Positions 34,579 to 43,934 are shown, counted from the first letter of the stretch. The stretch is DNA of 64,000 nt from DATJOJ01 sp035507035 (GCA_035507035.1 DATJOJ010000048.1:372001-436000); one strand, 5' to 3'. Notes: generated from the sequence alone by a model not told the origin. Program-made: numbers and translations.

Positions 34579-35721
34579 CTATTCGATCACGAAGATATTT
34601 CTCTTGGCACACATTTCCTTCAGGATCTTCGGCCAAACGGTGGCACTGACTTCCCCTAGATGCGCTTTGCGCAAAAGCTGCATCAGTGTCCGCGATTGCC
34701 CGATGCCGCCGCCAATCGAGAGCGGCAGGGTGTGATTCAGAATCCCCTGATGATACGGAAGATTCATGAAATCGAGCTGTTTCGACATCTGCAGTTGCTT
34801 CTTCAGAGTCTCCGCCGTCACACGAATGCCCATCGACGTCAGTTCGTGGCGGCGCTTGGTCACATGGTTCCATACAAGGATGTCGCCATTCAGACCATGC
34901 GTGTCCTTGCCGGTCTCCTCGTGCGTGTCGGTGACCCAATCGTCATAGTCGGCCGCCCGCATCTCGTGCGGATAACCATCTTTCAACGGCCAGCCAATTC
35001 CGACAATGAAAACCGCCGGGTACTTCTGCAGCACTTCCGTCTCCCGCTGCTTGCGCGGCAGATCGGGATACATGTCGAGAATTTCTTCAGCATGGAGGAA
35101 GGTCAACTCTTCCGGCAAATTGGGATAACGATAATCGTTAAGCTGCGGGAAGAGCTCCTGCGCAAATTTCTCGGCCCCGACCAGAACCTTCCAAATTTTC
35201 CTAACAATCCCTTTCATAAAATCCAGGTTCCTCTGCTCCGCAATGACCACGCGCTCCCAATCCCACTGATCGACGTAGGCAGAATGATCGTGATCGAGGA
35301 AATAATCCTTGCGCACGGCACGCATGTCGGTGCAGATGCCTTCGCCCACGCGGCAATCGAACTGCTTGAGCGCAACCCGTTTCCATTTCGTCGCGGCCTG
35401 CACCACCTGCGCATCGACGGGGTGCACATTGCGGTCATTCGCAATATGGAACTGGATCGGAGTGCGCGAGCCATCGCGATCGAGCATGTCATTAACACCG
35501 CTTTCGACATCGACAATCAGCGGCACCTCGACCATCATCAAATTCAGCTCGCGGCAAAGATTGTCTTCGATATACCGCTTCACATGAAAAATGGCTTGCT
35601 GTGTCTCGCGCGGCGTGAGCAGAGAGTGATAATCGCGCGGCAGAATTTTTTCCAGTTCTTTGTAATCGCCAATCCCCGGTCCTGCCAGATCGGCTTTTTT
35701 ATCCAAAACGAGTGTTGCCAT
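34579..35721 (-). CDS. asnA: Aspartate--ammonia ligase AsnA
   Basis: AsnA makes asparagine from aspartate, ammonia and ATP. The 380-residue protein is a class II tRNA-synthetase-like enzyme with A-I-x-x-V-K-x-x-I-x-x-x-L near the N-terminus, VEVPLIVDVESGVND, and the C-terminal GGGIGQSRTLMQLLRKAHLG motif (near residues 337-356) followed by E-V-S-A-T-V-W-P. The ATG at 35721 has AAGGAG about eight bases upstream; a longer form begins 14 codons earlier. It is somewhat longer than the 330-residue enterobacterial enzyme. Ammonia-dependent, it replaces glutamine-dependent AsnB. Confidence 0.93.
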   Translation of the reverse strand: MATLVLDKKADLAGPGIGDYKELEKILPRDYHSLLTPRETQQAIFHVKRYIEDNLCRELNLMMVEVPLIVDVESGVNDMLDRDGSRTPIQFHIANDRNVHPVDAQVVQAATKWKRVALKQFDCRVGEGICTDMRAVRKDYFLDHDHSAYVDQWDWERVVIAEQRNLDFMKGIVRKIWKVLVGAEKFAQELFPQLNDYRYPNLPEELTFLHAEEILDMYPDLPRKQRETEVLQKYPAVFIVGIGWPLKDGYPHEMRAADYDDWVTDTHEETGKDTHGLNGDILVWNHVTKRRHELTSMGIRVTAETLKKQLQMSKQLDFMNLPYHQGILNHTLPLSIGGGIGQSRTLMQLLRKAHLGEVSATVWPKILKEMCAKRNIFVIE

Positions 35722-35873
35722 GAATGGTCTCCTTGGCCGACGGAGTTCTCCCTCGGCCCACAATCGCCCAACCGACTATTGGAGTCTTCGGTACTCGCAA
35801 GGGTCAGTGAGGCAGGTCACAGTGGGGGGTGAGGGCAAAGGGCTGTTGGGTACGTGGTAGATTGGAGTAACTG

Positions 35874-37343
35874 ATGCAAGACCTCGCTTCCCTCGCGCTG
35901 AACGTCGCAGCATTGCGTGGTGCTTCCTATGCCGACGCCCGCATTGCCGACGACCGCAGCCGCGCACTTTCTACCAAGAACGGCAAGGTTGGCACCGCTT
36001 CGGACGCAGAATCGCTCGGTATTGGCATCCGCGTCATAGCCGACGGCGCCTGGGGATTCGCCGCCTCCGACGATCTCAGCAAATCTGCCATTGAAGCCAC
36101 CGCCGCCAAAGCTGTCGCTATCGCCAAAGCTTCCGCTAAGGTGAAGCAACACGACGTGAAGCTCTCGCCCGAAAAACCCGCAACCGCCGAGTGGTCAACG
36201 CCCATCCAGGTCGATCCGTTCACGATTTCAGTGGAGCAGAATCTCGATTTGCTCCTGAAGGTCGATGCCGAGTTACGATCCGTGACAGGAGTCACCTTAG
36301 CCGAGACCAACCTGAACTTCCGCCGCGATGAACAGTGGTTTGTTTCCTCCGAGGGATCAAACATCCATCAGACGAAATACACCACCGGCGCGGGATTCGC
36401 CGCCTACGCGTTCGCCGGAAGCGAAATTCAGAAGCGCTCTTACCCAACCTCTTACGGCGGACAGTGGCAGAACAAGGGATACGAACTGGTTCATGAATTG
36501 AAATTGATCGAGAACGCCCGGCGTGTTGGCGAGGAAGCAGTGGCCCTGCTCAAAGCCGATCAGTGTCCGGAGGGTGCCTTCGACATTATTTTGGATGGCG
36601 CGCAGCTCGGTTTGCAGATTCACGAATCCGTTGGGCATCCGATTGAACTCGACCGCGTGCTGGGCATGGAAGCGAACTTCGCCGGCATGTCGTTTCTCAC
36701 CCTCGACAATCTACGCAGGCTGCGCTATGGCAGCGATCTGGTCAACATCGTCGCGGACGCGCGTCAAGAGCATGGGCCTGGTCTCGGTACATTCGCCTTC
36801 GACGATGAAGGCGTGCCGGCGCAGTGCACGCCGATCATTACCAATGGTCTGTTCACCGGCTATCTGAGCTCGCGCGAGACTGCGCCGGCAATCGGCTTGG
36901 ATCGATCTGGTGGAACGCTTCGTGCCGAAGGCTGGAACCGTCTGCCAATTATTCGCATGACCAACGTCAGCATTCTTCCAGGCGAAAAGCCGCTCACGCG
37001 TGAGCAACTCATCTCCGGCACCGACAACGGCATTTACATGGAGACCAACCGTTCGTGGTCGATTGATGACAAGCGTTACAACTTTCAATTCGGTTGCGAG
37101 CTGGGATGGGAAATTAAGAACGGCAAGCGCACGCGGATGTTAAGAAATCCTTCGTATTCCGGGATCACCACTGATTTTTGGAATTCCATGGACGCCATCT
37201 GCTCGCGCGACCAGTGGGTGCTGTGGGGCATTCCGAATTGTGGCAAAGGCCAGCCGCAGCAGGTGATGGGCACGGGACATGGCGCATCACCAGCACGATT
37301 TCGAAATGTAAAGGTTGGAAGCGCATATCGGGGAACCGCTTAA
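35874..37343 (+). CDS. tldD: Metalloprotease TldD
   Basis: TldD, with TldE, forms a heterodimeric zinc protease that trims unfolded peptides, such as microcin B17 precursor and CcdA. The 489-residue protein has the TldD active-site motif H-E-S-V-G-H (residues 250-255), an HExxxH zinc site, and the C-terminal third zinc-ligand region with G-I-P-N-C-G-K-G. The start ATG has TTGGAG six bases upstream. tldE follows about 60 bases later, the usual pairing. The native substrate in this organism is unknown. Confidence 0.95.
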   Translation: MQDLASLALNVAALRGASYADARIADDRSRALSTKNGKVGTASDAESLGIGIRVIADGAWGFAASDDLSKSAIEATAAKAVAIAKASAKVKQHDVKLSPEKPATAEWSTPIQVDPFTISVEQNLDLLLKVDAELRSVTGVTLAETNLNFRRDEQWFVSSEGSNIHQTKYTTGAGFAAYAFAGSEIQKRSYPTSYGGQWQNKGYELVHELKLIENARRVGEEAVALLKADQCPEGAFDIILDGAQLGLQIHESVGHPIELDRVLGMEANFAGMSFLTLDNLRRLRYGSDLVNIVADARQEHGPGLGTFAFDDEGVPAQCTPIITNGLFTGYLSSRETAPAIGLDRSGGTLRAEGWNRLPIIRMTNVSILPGEKPLTREQLISGTDNGIYMETNRSWSIDDKRYNFQFGCELGWEIKNGKRTRMLRNPSYSGITTDFWNSMDAICSRDQWVLWGIPNCGKGQPQQVMGTGHGASPARFRNVKVGSAYRGTA

Positions 37344-37406
37344 CCACGAGGCACAGGGGAAGTTAGAGAACCAACGGACTTCGAACCGCTTATTGCAGAG
37401 TGTTGA

Positions 37407-38783
37407 ATGCTCAATCGAGACCAGGCGACCGACATCTTCTCCAAGCTGAAGAGCTATGCTTCCGCTGACGAACTCGAAGTTATCTTCTACGCCACGAAGA
37501 ACGCGCTCACACGCTTTGCCAATAACATCATTCACCAAAATGTTGCCGAAGAGAATGTCGTCGTCTCCGTCAGAACGGCCTTCGGACAGCGCACGGCTCG
37601 CGCGACCACAAACAAACTTGACCAGGACAGCCTAAAGCGCGTGGTCCAGGCATCCGAAAGCCTGGCCAAAGTACAGCATCCCGATCCGGATCTGCTGCCG
37701 TGTCGCGCGGGCGCCCTCGCCCGCGAAAGCATTCCGCAAAGATATTTTCCTCAATCCGCCGAACTTACCCCCGAGCAACGCTCGGATACGGTCAAGAAAA
37801 TTGTCGCTATCGCAGAGAAAAACAAGCTCACCACAGCCGGCATCTTCGCGAACTCGGAGTCCGCCGAGGGAATTTTCAACTCCTGCGGTCTCTTTGCATG
37901 GCACACGCAAACTTCCTCCGAAATTTCCATCACCATGCTTGGCGCGGACGCCTCGGGTTGGCAAAAAGCCAATTCGCCCAATGTCACGAATCTTGACGCC
38001 GTCGCACTCGCCGAAACTGCCGCGCGAAAAGCCCGTGAATCGGTGCAGCCGCGCGAAATCCCTGCGGGAAAATACACTGTCATTCTCGAGCCTGCTGCCG
38101 TCCTCGATATCGTCGGCTTCATGTTCTACGACTTCGGCGGCATGGCGGTGCTCGATCAGCGCTCGTTCTTGAATGACCGCGTGGGCAAACAAGTTTTCGG
38201 GGCAAATATCAATATCTGGGATGACGTCGCCCATCCTCTACAATCCGGCTCGCCGTTCGATGGCGAAGGCGTGCCGCGAGAGAAAGTCCAACTTGTCGAG
38301 AACGGCGTGGTCAAGCGCCTCGTCTATGCGCGCGGAACTGCAGCGCGCATGAAGCAATCCGAATACAAGGATAAAGTCGGTCCTATCGGCCCCACCGGGC
38401 ACGGATTCCCTATCCCCAACGAAATTGGCGAAGCCCCAATGAACATCGTCTTCGGTGCGCCCGGGCAGCCACAGACGATCGAGCAAATGATCTCCTTGAC
38501 CGAGCACGGAATCCTGGTCACCCGGCTTTGGTACATCCGCGAAGTCGATCCTTACGAAAAAATTCTCACTGGCATGACCCGCGACGGCACGTTTTTGATC
38601 GAAGGCGGAAAGATTCGCGGCGGCGTGCGCAACTTCCGCTTCAATGAAAGCTTGATCCACATGCTGTCGAATGTCGAAACGATGGGCACCCCGGTCCGCG
38701 CCAGCGGCGAAGAATCGTTCGATATGGTGGTTCCGGCGATGAAAGTGGGAGGGTTCAATTTTACGGAAGTCACCAAGTTCTAG
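37407..38783 (+). CDS. tldE: TldE/PmbA-family protease partner
   Basis: TldE (PmbA) is the non-catalytic or regulatory half of the TldD/TldE protease. The 458-residue product has the family fold, including DQRSFLNDRVGKQVFG and the C-terminal G-I-L-V-T-R-L-W-Y-I-R-E-V-D region, and lacks an HExxxH motif, as expected. An in-frame palindrome encodes C-R-A-G-A-L-A-R-E-S (about residues 99-108), absent from the usual family pattern, so this is a repeat-derived loop. The gene directly follows tldD on the same strand. Confidence 0.93.
   Translation: MLNRDQATDIFSKLKSYASADELEVIFYATKNALTRFANNIIHQNVAEENVVVSVRTAFGQRTARATTNKLDQDSLKRVVQASESLAKVQHPDPDLLPCRAGALARESIPQRYFPQSAELTPEQRSDTVKKIVAIAEKNKLTTAGIFANSESAEGIFNSCGLFAWHTQTSSEISITMLGADASGWQKANSPNVTNLDAVALAETAARKARESVQPREIPAGKYTVILEPAAVLDIVGFMFYDFGGMAVLDQRSFLNDRVGKQVFGANINIWDDVAHPLQSGSPFDGEGVPREKVQLVENGVVKRLVYARGTAARMKQSEYKDKVGPIGPTGHGFPIPNEIGEAPMNIVFGAPGQPQTIEQMISLTEHGILVTRLWYIREVDPYEKILTGMTRDGTFLIEGGKIRGGVRNFRFNESLIHMLSNVETMGTPVRASGEESFDMVVPAMKVGGFNFTEVTKF
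37706..37725. repeat. CGCGGGCG-CCCT-CGCCCGCG palindrome (family C) inside tldE
   Basis: A perfect 8-base inverted repeat with a four-base loop, translated in frame as R-A-G-A-L-A-R. It is the inverse form of the unit at the start of ogt (27861-27876). Confidence 0.55.
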
Positions 38784-39132
38784 CGCTCAGCATTCAGCGA
38801 TATGGGCCGAGTGCTTGAGCTTGAAACCGAGCTAGCTCGCCAGGCGATCACTTTGCGCCTTCCGCACCAGCCCAGCCGGCATCCGTTTCAGCTCAATCAC
38901 GCCCCTATTGAGGTTTTTGCCAAACCAGCAGGTCTCGAAAGTTTTTTCATCGGATGAGCCCTCTCTGAATGCTGATGGCTGAATGCTGACGGCTTGGTTG
39001 TAGTCCGCGCAGTGACCGTTGAACCTTGCCTAAAATTCCCCGCAAGTGCATGACCCTCAATAATTTATGCCTATCCGTTCCATGACTTCCGTAACTTTGC
39101 ACACGTGGTTCCCAGGTGTAATCTGCGGGCAA
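38784..39132. other. Intergenic island bounded by family B repeats
   Basis: The gap after tldE has repeat words at 38785-38799 (CTCAGCATTCAGC) and their inverse at 38965-38989 (CTGAATGCTGATGG and neighbours). Between them an ATG frame of 51 codons runs 38802-38957 on the plus strand, and an equally plausible open frame without a start lies on the minus strand (stop at 38832). Neither was recognised. A TTGCAC/TAATCT promoter-like pair near 39093-39120 may drive the PilZ gene. Confidence 0.4.
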
Positions 39133-39555
39133 ATGTCTACGAATGACCCATCTGCGGGCAAAGGCCAGCCTGGAACGTCTCCGCGGACGGAAAACGCACC
39201 GTCGGGCTCGAAAGCACAAGAAGTCGATGCGAAGACCGGCCAGGTCCACTATCTGGAGATGCAGAGTGCGCCGCGCTTTCCCATCAAGCTGCCGGTTTCG
39301 GTGAAATCCAAGACTGGAGAAAGCTTCACGGAGACTGAAAACATCTCCGCCAATGGAGTGCTGTTTCAGGTTGCAGGGACCGACATGCCGGTGGGTTCGG
39401 CGATCGATTTCACGATTTCACTTCCCGCTGACATCGTCGGCGCGGAAGTCGATGTGCGGCTCGATTGCAAAGGCCGCGTGGTGCGCAATTTTGACGATGC
39501 CGGACGTCATGGCGTCGGCGTAGTCATTGACGAGTACAAGTTCGACCGCCGCTGA
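39133..39555 (+). CDS. PilZ-domain protein
   Basis: Using the ATG at 39133 the protein has 140 residues: a Ser/Lys-rich disordered head and a PilZ barrel from about residue 44. The second c-di-GMP motif is recognisable as N-I-S-A-N-G (D/NxSxxG type), but the first RxxxR motif is reduced to R-F-P-I-K, so nucleotide binding may be weak. A longer form starting at 39067 is possible. The following regulator gene begins 13 bases later, so the two are probably one operon. Confidence 0.78.
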   Translation: MSTNDPSAGKGQPGTSPRTENAPSGSKAQEVDAKTGQVHYLEMQSAPRFPIKLPVSVKSKTGESFTETENISANGVLFQVAGTDMPVGSAIDFTISLPADIVGAEVDVRLDCKGRVVRNFDDAGRHGVGVVIDEYKFDRR

Positions 39556-39568
39556 GCGGTGAGGAAAT

Positions 39569-40369
39569 ATGGCTAGCAGTCCAGTGCACGTGCAAGAAAA
39601 TACCGGGCAACCCCAGCCGGAAGGCGGCAACGGCCAATACATCCGTGTGATCGTGGCCGACACCCAGGCCATCTTTCGTGCCGGACTGCGCAAAATCTTT
39701 GCGGTGGAAGACGACGTTCGCGTGGTTGGACAAGCCGAAACCTTGTCGCAAGCCTTTTCCGCCGCCCAGAAGTTTGCTACCGATGTGATGTTATTCGAAG
39801 CGGCACTCGCCCCGAATCCAATCGATGCGGTCGCTGAACTCTTGCGTCAGAATCCGAACCTGCGCCTGGTGGTTGTAACCGCCGAACCCGAAGAGGAGCT
39901 TACGCTGGAGCTATTCCGTCGCGGGGCGTATGGCATCGTTTCGCGGGAAGTCGAGCCCGAGCTTCTAGTCGATTGCCTGCGCAAAGTGGCCAAAGGCGAG
40001 CCTTGGCTCGATAGCCGCGGAACCCAGTGGGTGCTCGAGGCTTATCGCACTCAGAATACGCGCAGCGCGGCCCGCACCAAGGTCCAGCTGACACCCAAGG
40101 AATCTCTCATCGTCTCCTGCGTCACCCAGGGGATGAAGAACAAGGAAATTGCCGTCCGCGTGGGCACGACCGAGCAAGTCGTGAAGAACTACCTGCGTAA
40201 GGTTTATGACAAGCTGGGTGTCGCTGACCGCCTCGAGTTGGCCCTCTACTGCTTGAATAATCGAGTCGTCGACGGTGCGGTGAAGTCCGCTTCCACTCAG
40301 TCTCCATCGTCCAGTACTGCGAACGAAGTTCCGGCCGTCGCTGCTACCAGCCCCGAAACGGCCTCCTAA
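39569..40369 (+). CDS. NarL/LuxR-type regulator with a phosphorylation-deficient receiver
   Basis: The 266-residue protein has a receiver domain (about 25-145) and a LuxR-type helix-turn-helix (about 172-230: LTPKESLIVSCVTQGMKNKE, IAVRVGTTEQVVKNYLRKVY). The phospho-acceptor position reads V-M-L-F-E, with Glu77 in place of Asp; the acidic pair is A-D rather than D-D, and the conserved Lys region is S-R-E. It is probably active without phosphorylation. The C-terminal tail is Ser/Thr/Ala-rich. Its partner PilZ gene lies 13 bases upstream. Confidence 0.88.
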   Translation: MASSPVHVQENTGQPQPEGGNGQYIRVIVADTQAIFRAGLRKIFAVEDDVRVVGQAETLSQAFSAAQKFATDVMLFEAALAPNPIDAVAELLRQNPNLRLVVVTAEPEEELTLELFRRGAYGIVSREVEPELLVDCLRKVAKGEPWLDSRGTQWVLEAYRTQNTRSAARTKVQLTPKESLIVSCVTQGMKNKEIAVRVGTTEQVVKNYLRKVYDKLGVADRLELALYCLNNRVVDGAVKSASTQSPSSSTANEVPAVAATSPETAS

Positions 40370-40458
40370 GAGTTCGGTCACCGTCCGACTTACCTCATCC
40401 GTGCTATAGTTTCTGCGAACAACTCAGCAAACATTCTTCTTCATCTGCGAGGCGAATC

Positions 40459-40944
40459 ATGAAAGGTGATCCAAAAGTCATTGCCGTGCTCAATCAGGTG
40501 TTAAAGGCCGAGCTGACCGCCATCAATCAATATTTTCTTCACGCCGAAATGATGGAAAACTGGGGCTACTACAAGCTGGCCAAACATACCCGCGGCGAGT
40601 CGATCGAAGAGATGACGCACGCCGAGAAACTGATGGAGCGCATCCTGTTTCTCGATGGCACACCCAACATGAGCGACTACTTCAAGATCAATATCGGCCC
40701 TACCGTAAAAGAGCAGATAAAGAACGATCTGCAAGTCGAGTATGACGCCGTGAAGCGCCTCAATGCCGGCATCGAAACCTGCGTGAACGCTTCCGACAAT
40801 GCCTCCCGCGAGCTTCTGGAAGAAATCTTGACGGACGAAGAAGAGCACATCGACTGGCTGGAAGCTCAACTGCAATGCATCAGTGACATGGGTATTGAGA
40901 ACTATCTGGCGGAGCAGATGAGTAAGGAAGAAAAGAAGGACTAG
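40459..40944 (+). CDS. bfr: Bacterioferritin
   Basis: A 161-residue ferritin-like four-helix protein that oxidises and stores iron as a 24-mer shell in the cytoplasm. The ferroxidase residues are present: Glu18 in L-K-A-E-L-T-A-I-N-Q-Y, E-E-M-T-H-A-E (Glu51 and His54 by family numbering), and D-E-E-E-H near residue 128. Met in the E-E-M-T-H segment would be the haem ligand at the dimer interface, typical of Bfr. A TATAGT hexamer lies about 50 bases upstream of the start. Confidence 0.95.
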   Translation: MKGDPKVIAVLNQVLKAELTAINQYFLHAEMMENWGYYKLAKHTRGESIEEMTHAEKLMERILFLDGTPNMSDYFKINIGPTVKEQIKNDLQVEYDAVKRLNAGIETCVNASDNASRELLEEILTDEEEHIDWLEAQLQCISDMGIENYLAEQMSKEEKKD

Positions 40945-40993
40945 CCGCGCCCGGATGTTTCAAGCGGCCAATTGCTTTCCATCTTGCCTCTCA

Positions 40994-43699
40994 TTAGCGA
41001 CCGAAACTGTAACGTAGGCTGAATCGCGCCTGAACCGGTTCGACCGGGTGCATCACCCTGGTGAATGCCGCGTTCGCATTCACTGCATTCGCAACCAGCT
41101 CCTGCCCCGCTAGAGTGGTTGGCGGGGTTGCGGGCAGGCCCAGCTCAGCTGCTGGCAGTATCTGCGATACATAGGCGTAGTCAACATCGTGATCTCGCCG
41201 GTTCAGCAAGTTCAAAACTTCGCCCATCAGGCTCCAGTTCTTGTTGAATTTATAACTGGCCTCCAGGTTGACCAACGCGGTTGAGGGTGAGGTATAGAGT
41301 CCATCCGATGTCAAAGGGCGAGGGCCAAAGTAGCGCAAGCGCAAACTCGCCGAGAATCGTCTGTAATCCTGCAGCGTGGCTCCCGCAGCCACCACCCACC
41401 GCACGGCTTCCGGTACTTCTTTGCCGTACGGATTTTGCAGATAGGTGCCGCCCCCAGTCGGAATCAACCCAAAGCAATTCGAGTTTCTTGCGCAAAGTTG
41501 AGGGCCCGTCGGCGTCAAAGTATAGAACGTCGAATCGTCTGCATCGTCTTGGGTAAAAATGGCACGGGAGTCCGCAAGGTCGGCATCGAAAACCAGGTGT
41601 TCCGCGGGCGTGTAATAGTTCCCAACCTCTATGCCGTAGCGGTTGCTCGACTGTTGCGAGGGACTCGTGCCTCCGGTGTCGCCATCCTGCAGCAGTTCGG
41701 AATTACTGTGCAGATACCAGATCTCGACCGTGCTTTGAAGTTGTGGGATGGCCGCGGTGCGCACTCCGATTTCCGCGCCTTTGGTTGCGACCAGGAAAGG
41801 AATTTTAGTCGGGTTCGTCGGATTGTAGGTCGGCGTATTGTAGTAAGGAAAGTCCGGCGAAACAGGTTCATATAGTTGACTAGAGCCACGCACGTCGTTG
41901 GTGTGGTAGCTGAATCCACCCTGCACATAGAACTCGGAATTGGCCCATGGACCGACGGTCAAACTTGCTTTGGGGCTGGGCAGGAACTTGCTGACCGATT
42001 GGCCGCTATTGGGATTGAAGTTGGCAGGGAAATTTCCAGGATAGTTGGGGAAGTTGGGGTTGATAGGGTTTGTAAAGCTGGTGATGACCCCTTCGCCGTA
42101 GTCGCCGCGGAAGGCCAGGATGGAGCGAAATTTCTCCGCCCACTGGACCTTGGTTGTCACCCAGGGACTTACGATCGTCTCGGTAAATTTATTCAAGTCC
42201 GTGGCCGCGGGCAAAACCGCGACCTGATCGAGAAACGAGGGTACATCCAGATAGTTGGCCGTATAGAAAGTTTTGTCCGTACGCAAGCGATCTTCCGTCC
42301 GGAAAAGCCCATTGTGAATCCAACCGTTGCGGACTTGCATGCCGAACGTGGTTTCGGTCTTGCGGCCGAAGAAGTGGCCGGAAATCGTATGGCGTGCATC
42401 GAATCCAGCCACCCAGCGTCGGTCCTGCTGTTCGAACTGGTCGCCCTTATAAGGATCGACCAGATAGTAGGTAAAATCGGAGAACAGGTTGAGATCGTAA
42501 TAGAACCCGTAGGCCATCAGTGACGTTTCCGAACTTTCGCCTTTGTGATGCCATTCGCCTTGCAAGCTGTAACGCTGCGATCTGCCGCCATCGTTTGGGT
42601 TCAGTGAGCCGAAGAAACCGACGACGGGTATCGCCGTGTAGGGAAGTTGATCGCTCGAGTTCCATCGGGCTCCATCGTAAGCGCGGGTCGTGATGCTGAA
42701 GCCATTGGCATCGGTTCCCTGGCTGTAAGTTACAAGGCCATTGAATTTGTAATAGTTGTCCGGATGCACCCACGGGCCGCCGTCGTGATACGCTTCCCCG
42801 CCATACAGCAAGCAGCCCTTGCCCAGCTTTTGCGATACGCCGAAAACGAGCCGGGCAAACTGGTACATGCCACCGTCGACCTGGAGGAAGTTCTGCGGCA
42901 GCGTCTTGTAATACACCACCTGGGCATTTCCCGCCGAGCCATAGTCGCCGACATTGGCATAGTAAGGACCCTTCTCGGCATCAATCCTCTGTACAAACTC
43001 CGGGATGACGGTGTTCATGTCCGAGTAGCCCTCGCCGTGCGCGTGCGAGGGCAGGTTCAGCGGCATGCCGTCCAGAAAAATGGCGAAGTCCGTGCCGTGG
43101 TCGAGATTGAAACCGCGCAAAAAATACTGGTTGGCCTTACCGCCGCCGGCGTGTTGCGTGATGATGAGACCGGGGAGCGCCTCCAAAATTTCTCCCGAGC
43201 GAAGAATCGGGCGATTTTGAAGTTCCTCTGCGCCCACCGTTACCTGGCCGGCGGACGTGGCAATTCCAACAAGATCATCCGCCCGGCCTTGCACGTTGAT
43301 GGTCGTGCTCAGGGCGCTCACAGCCAGGGAGATGCGCAGCGGTGCCAGCACCCCAGCGCCTATGACGACGGGGATCTCCTTCGTTTCAAAACCAGGATTC
43401 GATACCACGAGTCGATAGTTGCCCTCCGGGAGTCCGGAAATAATGAAGGAGCCATCGCTCTCCGAGCGCGCCGTTCTTTGTACCGCACCGCCTGCGCCCC
43501 AAACCTGTACTGTCGCTCCTGCGATCACCGCACCAGAGGTGTCAACAATAGTTCCTGACAGAGGCTGAGAATCTTTTTCGCTTGATGCGTGCCGCTGCCC
43601 CTGCGGGACCGCAATCCGGCCGTAGACACCATTGTCTTGCGCCGCAAGCAGGCGAAGAGTTACAGGAAGCAGCAAGAGGATGATCCATGGTCTATGCAT
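40994..43699 (-). CDS. TonB-dependent outer-membrane receptor with carboxypeptidase-regulatory domain
   Basis: The 901-residue protein has a signal peptide (LLLLPVTLRLLAA), an N-terminal carboxypeptidase-regulatory-like beta-sandwich (about 45-130: LSGTIVDTSGAVIAGATVQV), a plug domain (about 145-265, with QYFLRGFNLDHGTDFAIFLD), and a 22-strand barrel ending in the aromatic-type R-F-S-L-R-Y-S-F. It is an outer-membrane importer energised by TonB. The adjacent nikR gene makes nickel or another metal complex the best guess for the ligand; a histidine motif P-S-H-A-H-G-E sits in the plug. An upstream palindrome pair is described separately. Confidence 0.9.
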   Translation of the reverse strand: MHRPWIILLLLPVTLRLLAAQDNGVYGRIAVPQGQRHASSEKDSQPLSGTIVDTSGAVIAGATVQVWGAGGAVQRTARSESDGSFIISGLPEGNYRLVVSNPGFETKEIPVVIGAGVLAPLRISLAVSALSTTINVQGRADDLVGIATSAGQVTVGAEELQNRPILRSGEILEALPGLIITQHAGGGKANQYFLRGFNLDHGTDFAIFLDGMPLNLPSHAHGEGYSDMNTVIPEFVQRIDAEKGPYYANVGDYGSAGNAQVVYYKTLPQNFLQVDGGMYQFARLVFGVSQKLGKGCLLYGGEAYHDGGPWVHPDNYYKFNGLVTYSQGTDANGFSITTRAYDGARWNSSDQLPYTAIPVVGFFGSLNPNDGGRSQRYSLQGEWHHKGESSETSLMAYGFYYDLNLFSDFTYYLVDPYKGDQFEQQDRRWVAGFDARHTISGHFFGRKTETTFGMQVRNGWIHNGLFRTEDRLRTDKTFYTANYLDVPSFLDQVAVLPAATDLNKFTETIVSPWVTTKVQWAEKFRSILAFRGDYGEGVITSFTNPINPNFPNYPGNFPANFNPNSGQSVSKFLPSPKASLTVGPWANSEFYVQGGFSYHTNDVRGSSQLYEPVSPDFPYYNTPTYNPTNPTKIPFLVATKGAEIGVRTAAIPQLQSTVEIWYLHSNSELLQDGDTGGTSPSQQSSNRYGIEVGNYYTPAEHLVFDADLADSRAIFTQDDADDSTFYTLTPTGPQLCARNSNCFGLIPTGGGTYLQNPYGKEVPEAVRWVVAAGATLQDYRRFSASLRLRYFGPRPLTSDGLYTSPSTALVNLEASYKFNKNWSLMGEVLNLLNRRDHDVDYAYVSQILPAAELGLPATPPTTLAGQELVANAVNANAAFTRVMHPVEPVQARFSLRYSFGR

Positions 43700-43743
43700 C
43701 CATCTTTTCCCAGTACAGAATGGAAAGTGAAGGTTGAGTCATC

Positions 43744-43764
43744 GCACGATTCTCACTATCGTGC
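43744..43764 (-). promoter_or_regulatory. Perfect inverted repeat, candidate NikR operator
   Basis: GCACGAT (43744-43750) and ATCGTGC (43758-43764) form a perfect 7-7-7 palindrome between nikR and the receptor gene. It lies just downstream of a GGTATACC -10-like element (43773-43780) on the minus strand, a position suited to repression. Confidence 0.45.
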
Positions 43765-43808
43765 TACCTTTCGGTATACCATGCTCTGCTAGTACTCCTG
43801 GACTTGTA

Positions 43809-43824
43809 TGTGACAGGTGTCACA
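43809..43824 (-). promoter_or_regulatory. TGTGA-N6-TCACA site upstream of the receptor gene
   Basis: TGTGACAGGTGTCACA is a perfect CRP-family half-site pair. Its centre is about 40 bases upstream of the GGTATACC element and could activate receptor transcription from the minus strand. Confidence 0.5.
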
Positions 43825-43934
43825 CCGCCGACTCGGCGACTGAAATACAATATTACGAATTGGATAATCATGCTACCAGTTCTTTGCGAACGCTCGCCGG
43901 GACTGGCAGGGAGCGCCGGGCGATCCTTGGACAA

